Of a DNA stretch of 28,270 nt, positions 1 to 6,881 are shown piece after piece. Within the stretch, counting starts at the first letter, position 1; each line of letters begins with the position of its first letter. The translations under genes and the position numbers were made by a program. This DNA is from Magnetaquiglobus sp039908105 (GTDB lineage: Bacteria; Pseudomonadota; Magnetococcia; Magnetococcales; Magnetaquicoccaceae): positions 1 to 28,270 of the forward strand of contig JAMOBI010000061.1 in assembly GCA_039908105.1 (NCBI GenBank), written 5' to 3'. Under the pieces are notes generated by a model. That model searched no databases. It was not told the origin of the DNA and saw only the letters and a list, made by a program, of their open reading frames with translations.

Positions 1-119
1 CAGCGGGTATGTTTGTGCGCGAGGATGCCTTCCCGTTCCGAGGGGGAGACATTGATGAATCTCTCCAGTTTTTCCAATGTGTTGACGTGATTCTTGAGCT
101 GCTCGCGCCATTCGTTCAT
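1..119 (-). CDS. KamA-family radical SAM protein, N-terminal fragment (lysine 2,3-aminomutase-like)
   Basis: Partial gene: an open minus-strand frame starts at ATG 119 and leaves the window at base 1 after 39 codons. The visible peptide begins MNEWREQLKNHV and continues with LEKLERFINVSPSERE. This resembles the helical N-terminal region of KamA-type proteins (Trp-x-x-Trp/Gln segment, then 'L..L...I.L.P.E'). The family uses a 4Fe-4S cluster, SAM and PLP to interconvert alpha- and beta-lysine, or modifies elongation factor P (EpmB). The cluster and PLP motifs would lie outside the window, so the call rests on a short helical segment only. No clear Shine-Dalgarno precedes the ATG and the frame is open further upstream, so the start is uncertain. 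It has the same orientation as the HNH/ATPase pair but is separated from it by about 220 bp of AT-richer DNA (120-340) in which I see no gene. Confidence 0.5.
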   Translation of the reverse strand, partial: MNEWREQLKNHVNTLEKLERFINVSPSEREGILAHKHTR

Positions 120-340
120 GTCGTGCGTACCGCGTTGGGGTGGATGCCGGGGGCGGGTGTTATGAAAGTGGGCAGTTATGGAATGATCAAGTGTTCTTTT
201 GCCTATTTATATTTAATGATAGACCCTTTTGAGCGGGAAATGAATCTTTTTTCGTCTGGATTGTTGGATGTGCCGGTAAGTGGAGATGAGGGCGCGCAAG
301 CTGTACCGGGTGAATCGTTCGTCGAGAGCACACGAGTCTG

Positions 341-1033
341 TCATATCTGGCCGCCCGGGCGGTGCCGGAGGTGCTCTTGCGGATCGAAACTGCCCGGATC
401 CGTGCCCGGAAAAGCCTCGCGAAACCGCTTGCGCATGTCAACGTCTCCGGCGAAGACGGTCCACCAGATCGAAAAGTGGCCACGAGGAATGGCGGTTTCG
501 ACGATCTGTTCCCGCATATAGGTATTGGATGGGTCTTTTTGCAAGCGGGAAAGTGACTTTTGGGCAACTTGCCAGACCTTTTGTCTGGTTTGGCAGCGTT
601 TATCATCTCGGGTGGGGTGGCGGTTGGGATCGGGGTTCCCCGGATCCTTGTCCAGTCCCAGCAACCGAATCATCGACGCAGCCTTTGATTGCAGAGCAGA
701 GGGCAGATCAGAGGCGGGGGTGATCACTCCCCCTCTGGAATAGCGGAGCGCGCGCAGGGTGTTATCCATATCCGGCCAGAAATGGTCCAGCAGGTTGATG
801 GGCGTGTCCCCTTTGCATGAATTGCAGTTCGTACATGCAAGCAGAAAATTGGACCAATCCGTGGCCAAAGAGGGTTCAAGGGATTTGGGGCGAATATGTT
901 CCACCGCCAGATGGGTTGCAATCTGGCGCTCGCAATAGCTGCAATAGTCACCCAGACGGGCTTGCAGGTCCGGTCCGGCCTCCTGATAGTTGGAATAGGG
1001 GTGCGGAGCGCTCCCCTTGTCAACGGGACGCAT
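341..1033 (-). CDS. HNH endonuclease of the PtuB / retron-Ec78 effector type
   Basis: A 230-residue protein opening with MRPVDKG, the usual start of the TIGR02646/PtuB family. A zinc-ribbon HNH core is clear: CSYC at residues 31-34, AVEHIRPK at 43-50 (His46 as first HNH histidine), then Asn62 and a second CTNCNSC cluster at 67-73. In Septu and retron-Ec78 defence systems this nuclease works with the PtuA ATPase and cuts nucleic acid when phage is sensed. Here its ATG overlaps the end of the ATPase C-terminal frame by 14 bp, the expected operon order. All residues needed for metal binding are visible, so the nuclease itself looks intact although its partner is broken (see the two ATPase entries). 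No reverse transcriptase or msr-msd RNA is recognisable nearby, so plain Septu-like is more likely than a retron. Family confidence is high, system type is inferred. Confidence 0.82.
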   Translation of the reverse strand: MRPVDKGSAPHPYSNYQEAGPDLQARLGDYCSYCERQIATHLAVEHIRPKSLEPSLATDWSNFLLACTNCNSCKGDTPINLLDHFWPDMDNTLRALRYSRGGVITPASDLPSALQSKAASMIRLLGLDKDPGNPDPNRHPTRDDKRCQTRQKVWQVAQKSLSRLQKDPSNTYMREQIVETAIPRGHFSIWWTVFAGDVDMRKRFREAFPGTDPGSFDPQEHLRHRPGGQI

Positions 1034-1346
1034 CTGTTTCCCGGCTCCTGGCCGCTTCCCGCTCGACTCTCAACAAGGCAACAAAGGCCGGGTCATCACT
1101 GTAACGCTCGGACAGTTCGTTGAGTTTCTGCTCGGCCTGGTCGATGGCCTCCTGGGACTCCCCCTGACGCAGCAGGCGGAAATAGAGTTCCGCCGCAGCC
1201 GTCATTTCAAGGAAACGGCGGCTCCTTTGGGGAACCTCCACGCCCATCACCGTTTCGGCGATATCTTCCAGGCTTTGATTCACATACTCGGGCGAGCTGT
1301 CGGGTTCCAGATTGAGCAACTCGCCAGGCCCGAGTGATTGAATCAA
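1020..1346 (-). pseudogene. C-terminal part of the PtuA-like AAA ATPase, out of frame with the main part
   Basis: This frame carries the tail normally fused to the ATPase: IQSLGPGELLNLEP, then YVNQSLEDIAETVMGVEVPQ, and a helical end (ELYFRLL, AEQKLNELSERY). In relatives the segment follows directly after '(T)THSPF' of the H-loop. Here the frame opens only with TTG, overlaps the stop of the upstream part, and lies in another reading frame. The codon before TTG is TTT (Phe), fitting the Phe of '...HSPF-LIQSL'. The simplest reading is a deletion of roughly 45 bases, not a multiple of three, between Arg of 'LKR' and this Phe. Independent translation from the TTG is possible by coupling, but it would not restore the missing motif. 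It overlaps the HNH start by 14 bp. Confidence 0.7.
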
Positions 1347-2314
1347 AAACGTTTCAAATCCGCAATGATGCGTCGTTGCCAGCGTGGATGCAAATGCAGA
1401 TCAAGTTCGTCGATCAACACCACGCCGTAGGTCTCCTGCAATACTCTGCTGCCCAGGTGCGGATTGAGGGTGGCGGCTCTCTGGGCGATATCCCCCACCA
1501 TTGCCAGCATGGAGCGCTGACCATCGCTCAGGTTGGAGAAGGGTTGCACCGTGCCGGCAATTGTCACCACCACCTCACCAAGCGTGGCATCGAATTGAAT
1601 CTCCTCCGCATCTTCGATACAGGCGGTCAACGCCTCTTTCACCACGCGGAAAGCCGGGGGTTCCCGGCCTTGTCGCTGAAAGGTGATCCAACTCTGCCGT
1701 GCGATCCAGAGCATCAGTTGGCGGACGGAGAGATGTGGATCGAGACTGTTCGCGTAGCCGGCAATGCGTGACAACTCTTCCTTGCTGGCAATTTGCGTGG
1801 GATCTGTAACCGCATAAGCGGCACGTGGCTCCTGCCCAAGGCGGCCAGTGCCATAGTAGGCGATCAGTGGCAGTAGAGTGTCTAGCCCTTTACGGGCTCG
1901 CGCAAACGCGCTTCTGGCAAGATCGAAAATTTGCAAAGGCTCGAGTATTTGTTGTTTTTCATTGGATGATGAAAGGAGTCGGCACCATTCGATTTTTGTT
2001 TCCTGAATAATGCCTGAAGCTGCGACTGCACACGGAAATTGACTTTCCCAATGAAGGTTAATGTCCAGATGTTTGTCTGTGTCGTTCTCAATAAATATAT
2101 TTTTTTTTAATAAAACATCGCTAACTTGAATGTTACGAATCGGTTCGTCTCCTGATCCATCATTCCAGCAACCAATCGCCACGCTCAGGGCATCCAAGAT
2201 ACTGGTTTTGCCTGTGCCATTCTTGCCAACGATCAGATTGAATTGGGGATGAAAAAAAAATTTCTTGGAGTCAAATCCCTTGAAATTATTTATAGCTAGA
2301 CCGTCAATACGCAT
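1343..2314 (-). CDS. AAA/SMC-like ATPase of PtuA type, truncated before the H-loop
   Basis: A 323-residue N-terminal portion of an ABC/SMC-like ATPase (AAA_21/AAA_23 type), as in the Septu PtuA subunit. Walker A is VGKNGTGKTS near residues 29-38, the signature-like LSDGQRSML lies near 263, and Walker B with the catalytic acid is LIDELDLHLHP near 300. The protein stops at ADLKRF just after Walker B, where relatives continue with a beta strand and the 'TTHSP' H-loop. The remaining domain is found in another frame at 1020-1346. The start ATG at 2314 is preceded by an AGGGGA ribosome-binding site seven or so bases upstream. Without the H-loop histidine, ATP hydrolysis should be impaired, so the pair is probably inactive, unless the gap is an assembly error. 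Its upstream neighbour is separated by a weak terminator (2355-2379). Confidence 0.75.
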   Translation of the reverse strand: MRIDGLAINNFKGFDSKKFFFHPQFNLIVGKNGTGKTSILDALSVAIGCWNDGSGDEPIRNIQVSDVLLKKNIFIENDTDKHLDINLHWESQFPCAVAASGIIQETKIEWCRLLSSSNEKQQILEPLQIFDLARSAFARARKGLDTLLPLIAYYGTGRLGQEPRAAYAVTDPTQIASKEELSRIAGYANSLDPHLSVRQLMLWIARQSWITFQRQGREPPAFRVVKEALTACIEDAEEIQFDATLGEVVVTIAGTVQPFSNLSDGQRSMLAMVGDIAQRAATLNPHLGSRVLQETYGVVLIDELDLHLHPRWQRRIIADLKRF

Positions 2315-2354
2315 GCTGATCCCCTGTCAGGAGAGGAAAGATCATCCCTCGTGC

Positions 2355-2379
2355 AAAAAAGAGCTATTTTAGCGGCTCT
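2355..2379 (-). terminator. Weak rho-independent terminator behind the SGNH/small-ORF unit
   Basis: Read on the minus strand, AGAGC and GCTCT pair across a ten-base loop and are followed at once by six T residues. The stem is only five base pairs, so strength is doubtful. It sits between the end of the small ORF at 2533 and the ATPase start at 2314, a sensible place to separate the defence pair from the biosynthetic genes. Confidence 0.4.
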
Positions 2380-2532
2380 GCCCGGATTGGCAACGCTGCT
2401 TGAGGGCAAGTCCGGAAAGATCAGAAGCATTTCCTCATCCAGTCGAGCAAAAAAACGTGAGTAGAGATTCCAGAAGGCGCAACTCAGCGGAACAGCAAGG
2501 GTTCGTCATCGCGTGTGCCGTGCAGGGCACTT

Positions 2533-2727
2533 TCAGGAATGCGTACAACCTGTTCGCAGCTCGGCCACAATCGCGATGGCCTCATCCAGTGCCAACAGGC
2601 GTGGATCATGTTCCTGCGGGTGATGCGCGGAGGCGAGGTTGCGGGCATCCCACTTGGCTACTGGTTGGTTGCTGCCGGTGGTCAGCTGAGATGGCGCGTG
2701 CTCCGGGGTGTGGGTAATCCTGTTCAT
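2533..2727 (-). CDS. Small hypothetical protein overlapping the SGNH gene by ATGA
   Basis: A 64-codon frame whose ATG shares bases with the TGA stop of the SGNH-like gene (ATGA overlap), the classic layout for translational coupling. The encoded peptide begins MNRITHTPEH and ends with a predicted helix (RLLALDEAIAIVAELRTG). It has no signal peptide, membrane segment or motif I recognise. A purine-rich GGTGGTGGA directly before the ATG could help initiation. The overlap and helical C-terminus argue for a real gene. The short length and the Gly/His/Pro-rich first half argue against. I assign no function. Confidence 0.35.
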   Translation of the reverse strand: MNRITHTPEHAPSQLTTGSNQPVAKWDARNLASAHHPQEHDPRLLALDEAIAIVAELRTGCTHS

Positions 2728-4817
2728 TCCACCACCAGCGTCTGAATCTCCCCCCAGGGCTGAAAGAGCATGGGCTGCGTGCCGCTCTCCAGGCGATCGG
2801 CCAGCTGTCGCCAGTTGGTCGCCACAGAGGGCGGAAACGGCCAGATCAGCGTGAGGAGGTTTTTGCCCGGATGGAGATGTGCGACCGGCAGGGTGATTGT
2901 GTGGGTGGTCCAGCGGGCCTGAACCGGGGCGGTGGTGGCGAAATCGTTGCCGTTGAGTTTGATCTGGATGGAAGCCCCGCTGGCCACCCCTTCGGCCATG
3001 CGCGCGGTCAAGGTCAAGGTGAGCGGACGGCTGTTTTCGGTCAGATGGAGCAGAAAATCGCTCTCTTCGGTGTAACTGGTGAAAAAGGTGGAGGATTTCC
3101 ACCATTCGCCGCCCGGCTGGCACCAGTTGGTGAGGTGCCGGTAGGGGTCGAGCAGATCGACCGGCTCTGTACCCATGCCGTGTGCAGCGCTCAGTCGGGT
3201 TTTAAGCCGCTCGGCCAGTTGCGGATCGCAGCCGGTGAAGGCCAGTTTGATCTCCTCGATCAATAAATCATGCCGCCGCTCGCCCATGTCAGCCAGACGA
3301 AACACCGCGAACAGGTCATCGAGCGCCAGAACCTCCGGGAACAGATCGCAGAGCGCCCCTGGCAGTCGGCGGCAGGCCAAATCGGCCATCAGTGTGGCCA
3401 GTTGCGCCACCTCGGGGCAGGCGGCGGCTTTTTGGGCGTGATGGCGCACCAGCTCGCGCGACTGCCCCCACGAGGCGTTGTGCATGGCAGCAAACAGATG
3501 GGCGCGGCTGACGATGGCAGGCGCAGGACGCGGCGCGCGGGCTGCCAACGCAACGCCATCGCACTCGGCCTGATCGAGGATCCGCCGGATCGCCCGCACC
3601 ATCTCGGCTGCCACCATGGCGGTTCCTTCGACCGTCAGATGGCAGTAATCAAGAAAAATCTCCCGATCCGGCAGCGCCCCGTTGCGCCAGGCGGACAACG
3701 CCTCGGGCAGATCCAGCAGCGTCACCCACGGTGCGAGCTGGTCGCGTCGGGACATGAGCGTCTCGCGCACCACCTGTGGACGGCGCGGGGTCAAGAGCGG
3801 CCAGCACCAGAGCATGGCATCGCGCGCCCGTTCCAGGCTGGTGCGGGCGGTTTCAAGATCGCCACGGGCCTTTTGGCAGCGGGCGGTGAGTGTCCAGGCT
3901 TGTGAGGTGGCCCCGTCGTCGAGCTCCCGCAGGCGAACGGCGAACCGTTCGGCCTCGTTCCAATCCTCCTGTTGCAGGCGGGTCTGCGCCTCGTCCAACA
4001 CCTGTTGCCACAGGGTGTGCGCTTCGGGTGCGCGCATCAGCGGCAGGCCGGCCACGGAGTCGGAAGAGAAATCGACCAGGTTGAACTCCGGAATCACCAC
4101 CAACACCGGCACTTGTTGACTGGCAGCAAGGGTTTGCAGGCGGTTGAGCAGATCTTCCACCCGCTCTGTCAGCCACGTTTCGATTGCGCGGTTGATGCCG
4201 GCCACACCCGTCCCGGTGCGCAGCGCGTTGGCCATGCGCGGGGTCAACTCGCGCCACAGGGCGTTGGGTTCCAGCCAGTTGTTGCCGGCAAAGAGGATCA
4301 ACAGGTCGGGTTGGAGTGCCAGCGCGTCGTGGGCCAGTTTGAGCAGTGCCGGCATGAACAGGCCATTGCAGGCCAGATCGATGATCTCGTGGCCGCAGGC
4401 GCTCTCTTCGCCGGCCAGCATCGCCTCCATGGCTCTCACCGGGTTGAAGTGCGGGTCGAAGAAAAAGCCGCGTGCCACCGATTCCCCGAGGTAGATGATC
4501 CGTTTTTTGGCGCTTTTGGCCGGAATCGTCTCCGCTGCCGACCAGCGTGAGGCAGTGAAGGGGTCGACTTCGCTGCGACGGTAGATGGTCTGACCATCCT
4601 GTTCGACCGGTTCCCAGATGCCGATGGGTTGGGGACCGTCGGGTTGGGTGGTGTCCGGCAGCGGCTGGGCGGTTCCGGTTGGCAGGTCGAGTTGGCCGTT
4701 GAAGAAGCCGAGCTGGCGCATGGTGTCGAGCAGCCGAGGGATATCCTCCACCTGGATGAGCCGTTCGGCGAGTTGATTGGCCAGCGGTTTGGCGGAGTCG
4801 GGAGGAGGTGTCGTCAT
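2724..4817 (-). CDS. SGNH/GDSL-hydrolase-like protein with C-terminal beta-sandwich
   Basis: About 697 residues from ATG 4817 (a TTG three codons earlier is an alternative; neither has a strong ribosome-binding site). The first 100 residues are helical and proline-rich. An SGNH hydrolase domain follows: block I is YLGESVARGF with the likely nucleophile Ser113, block III is LFAGNNW around residues 176-182, and block V is DYCHLTVEG with Asp390 and His393. Residues about 270-340 look helical and TPR-like, inserted inside the hydrolase domain. The last 130 or so residues form a beta-rich, jelly-roll-like part resembling carbohydrate-binding folds. No signal peptide is seen, so it is probably cytoplasmic. 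It sits downstream of a carbamoyltransferase and near an NRPS locus, suggesting acyl transfer, ester hydrolysis or product release. The catalytic residues are visible; substrate and reaction are unknown. Confidence 0.72.
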   Translation of the reverse strand: MTTPPPDSAKPLANQLAERLIQVEDIPRLLDTMRQLGFFNGQLDLPTGTAQPLPDTTQPDGPQPIGIWEPVEQDGQTIYRRSEVDPFTASRWSAAETIPAKSAKKRIIYLGESVARGFFFDPHFNPVRAMEAMLAGEESACGHEIIDLACNGLFMPALLKLAHDALALQPDLLILFAGNNWLEPNALWRELTPRMANALRTGTGVAGINRAIETWLTERVEDLLNRLQTLAASQQVPVLVVIPEFNLVDFSSDSVAGLPLMRAPEAHTLWQQVLDEAQTRLQQEDWNEAERFAVRLRELDDGATSQAWTLTARCQKARGDLETARTSLERARDAMLWCWPLLTPRRPQVVRETLMSRRDQLAPWVTLLDLPEALSAWRNGALPDREIFLDYCHLTVEGTAMVAAEMVRAIRRILDQAECDGVALAARAPRPAPAIVSRAHLFAAMHNASWGQSRELVRHHAQKAAACPEVAQLATLMADLACRRLPGALCDLFPEVLALDDLFAVFRLADMGERRHDLLIEEIKLAFTGCDPQLAERLKTRLSAAHGMGTEPVDLLDPYRHLTNWCQPGGEWWKSSTFFTSYTEESDFLLHLTENSRPLTLTLTARMAEGVASGASIQIKLNGNDFATTAPVQARWTTHTITLPVAHLHPGKNLLTLIWPFPPSVATNWRQLADRLESGTQPMLFQPWGEIQTLVVE

Positions 4818-4894
4818 GGTGGCCAATGTTCAAAAAAGAATGGGTCCGTCGAGGAGGTGGCGGTCACCTGCCCCCGCGAGAGTCATGGCAATTA

Positions 4895-6661
4895 TCAAAA
4901 GAACGTATAGACCCGATGGGTGATGGCCGACCCCGCCTGATTGCCCTCAATGATCTCCAACGCCTGCTTCCAATAGGGCGGAATCGTGCGCTTGTCGATC
5001 AGGAAATCCTCCAACACCAATAAATCAATGCCGGCGCGCACGAAACAGGAGAGCGCGTTCTCCGGCGTACAGACGATCGGCTCGCTGCGCATGTTGAACG
5101 AGGTGTTGAGCAGCAACGCACAGCCGGTACGACGATGAAAGGCCTGCAACAAGGCGTGATAACGCGGGTTCTCCTCGGCATGCACGGTCTGCACGCGGGC
5201 CGAATTGTCTACATGGGTAATGGCGGGTAGTTCCAGCGACGAGTTGACCGGGCAGGTCTGCAACATGAAGGGCGAGGGGGCCTGCAACTCGAAATGCTCG
5301 CCCATGCGCTCCTCCAGCACCGACGGCGCGAACGGACGGAACGCCTCGCGTTTTTTCACCAACGCATTGATGTGGTCGCGCATCATCGGACTGCGGGGGT
5401 CGGCCAGGATCGAGCGCCCGCCCAAGGCACGCGGCCCGAACTCCATGCGCCCCTGAAACCAGCCGATCACCTGACCGGAATCGATCGCCTCGGCCACCCG
5501 ATCGAACAACTCCTCCGAACGGCCCCGGAAATCCTCGTATTCGAGCGGGGTTTCGGCCAGCATGCGGGCGATCTTGTCGTTGGTGAAAGCGGGGCCGAGG
5601 AAGACATCGCGCAACCGGCCATGCGGCAAGGGCTGGTCGCAACGCAAGATGTGGGCGATGGCGGCAGCCCCCAGTGCACCGCCCGCGTCGTTGGCGGCTG
5701 GTTGGACGAAGAGGTTCTTGAACGGCCCTTTGGTCAATACATGGCCATTGGCGACACAGTTCAAGGCAACACCGCCGGCCAGACAGAGATTTTCCGAGGG
5801 CACCCGCTCGTACAAATAGCTCGCCTTGGCGAGCATAATCTCATTCAGCACGACTTGCAGGCTGTGTGCGACATCCATGTGGAACGGCGCCATCTCCGAT
5901 TCCGGCTCACGCGGCGGGGCGCCGAAGGTTTCGATCAGTTTGTCCGAATACATGCGGTCGGATTTCAGAAAATCAAAAAAATCCATGTCGAGCCGGTATT
6001 GACCGCCGCTACCGGGGAGGAGCATGGCGCGGATGGCATCGACAAAGGTTGGCTTGCCGTAGGGGGCCAGGCCCATCACCTTGTATTCGCCGCCGTTGAC
6101 CTTGAATCCCAGGTAACTCGTCAAGGTGCTGTAGAGCAGGCCGATGGAGTTGGGGAACTCCACCTCCTCGAACAGGGTCAGGGATTGACCTGCGCCGTGG
6201 CCGTAGCTGGTGGTGGTCCACTCGCCCACGCCATCGACGGTCAGGATGGCGGCCTCCTCGAAACCGGAGTAGTGGAAAGCGCTCGCCGCGTGCGCCAGAT
6301 GGTGCTCCACCCACTCGATTGGCCCGTCGAACCCTAAAATGGTGCGGATCTCCCGTTCCGCCCGTTTCGGATCCATGCGGGCGATCTCGTCGGCGCGACG
6401 CTGGCAACCGGGCAGCCCCATCCAGAGCTGCCGTCCCAGTTTGTTGACCGGCACTTCGTAATAGGCCACGCAGTCGATATCGGCCATGGTGAGTCCGGCC
6501 TGGCGCAGGCAGAAGCGGGTGGCCGCCTTGGGCATCGTCGGGTCGTGCTTGACGCGCGAAAAGCGCTCCTCCTCGGCTGCGGCGACCAGTTTGCCGTCTT
6601 GCAGCAGACAGACCGCAGCGTTGTGATAGTGGGCAGAGATGCCCAGAACGTTGAAGGACAT
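4895..6661 (-). CDS. Carbamoyltransferase, NodU/CmcH family
   Basis: 588 residues from ATG 6661, where the mature N-terminus MSFNVLGISAHYHNAAVCLL matches the family; a TTG 15 bases upstream is a poorer start. The N-terminal TsaD/Kae1-like domain holds the metal-binding HHLAHAASAF near residues 120-130 and TVDGVGEW just after. The C-terminal domain (from about residue 390) carries GWFQGRMEFGPRALGGRSIL and later LNTSFNMRSEPIV, both diagnostic. Enzymes of this family make carbamoyl-adenylate from carbamoyl phosphate and ATP and transfer the carbamoyl group to a hydroxyl (nodulation factors, cephamycin, tobramycin). Here a hydroxyl on a glycerate-derived unit of the neighbouring NRPS product would be a natural acceptor, but that is inference. 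The SGNH gene follows after 77 bp. The gene starts directly downstream of a hairpin repeat (6690-6754) and of a terminator, so it probably has its own promoter, which I cannot locate. Confidence 0.9.
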   Translation of the reverse strand: MSFNVLGISAHYHNAAVCLLQDGKLVAAAEEERFSRVKHDPTMPKAATRFCLRQAGLTMADIDCVAYYEVPVNKLGRQLWMGLPGCQRRADEIARMDPKRAEREIRTILGFDGPIEWVEHHLAHAASAFHYSGFEEAAILTVDGVGEWTTTSYGHGAGQSLTLFEEVEFPNSIGLLYSTLTSYLGFKVNGGEYKVMGLAPYGKPTFVDAIRAMLLPGSGGQYRLDMDFFDFLKSDRMYSDKLIETFGAPPREPESEMAPFHMDVAHSLQVVLNEIMLAKASYLYERVPSENLCLAGGVALNCVANGHVLTKGPFKNLFVQPAANDAGGALGAAAIAHILRCDQPLPHGRLRDVFLGPAFTNDKIARMLAETPLEYEDFRGRSEELFDRVAEAIDSGQVIGWFQGRMEFGPRALGGRSILADPRSPMMRDHINALVKKREAFRPFAPSVLEERMGEHFELQAPSPFMLQTCPVNSSLELPAITHVDNSARVQTVHAEENPRYHALLQAFHRRTGCALLLNTSFNMRSEPIVCTPENALSCFVRAGIDLLVLEDFLIDKRTIPPYWKQALEIIEGNQAGSAITHRVYTFF

Positions 6662-6689
6662 GGTGCGCGCTCGCAACTGGGAAACTGGT

Positions 6690-6754
6690 ATGATGGGGGG
6701 AGAACCCCCTCACCCCCCACCCGTGGACCTCCCTTCGGGAGTTCCACGGTGAAA
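6690..6754 (-). repeat. 65-bp hairpin repeat, copy 1 (inverted relative to copy at 24691)
   Basis: Two hairpins side by side: a G6/C6 type stem (6694-6717) and a CCGTGG...CCACGG stem with a CTTCGG-type tip (6721-6749). The reverse complement recurs at 24691-24755 with about four differences. It lies between the lipoprotein terminator and the carbamoyltransferase start, so in the RNA it would be part of a structured 5' leader of that gene. Confidence 0.8.
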
Positions 6755-6807
6755 ATATAAGGCGGAATCCTCGCGGAAGGATGCGTGGAAGTGGGCGTTC
6801 TGTCAAC

Positions 6808-6842
6808 AAAAAAATCCCCCGGCAAAGAGGTTGTCGGGGGAT
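6808..6842 (-). terminator. Rho-independent terminator of the NRPS-lipoprotein operon
   Basis: On the minus strand ATCCCCCG pairs with CGGGGGAT over a 13-base loop, followed immediately by a run of T. It begins 40 bp after the stop codon of the lipoprotein gene and should end the operon that starts near 17.0 kb. Confidence 0.82.
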
Positions 6843-6881
6843 CGGGAGGTGTTGTGAGGCTGGGTTCTGGCAAGAAGAATA

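Noticed and set aside
2315..2532. Retron msr-msd RNA for the PtuAB-like pair
   Set aside because: No reverse transcriptase is present and no long self-pairing retron-like structure is seen; only a weak terminator is supported.
5294..6337. 347-codon plus-strand frame opposite the carbamoyltransferase
   Set aside because: Mirror of a well-supported enzyme; rich in His/Gln/Gly without motifs.
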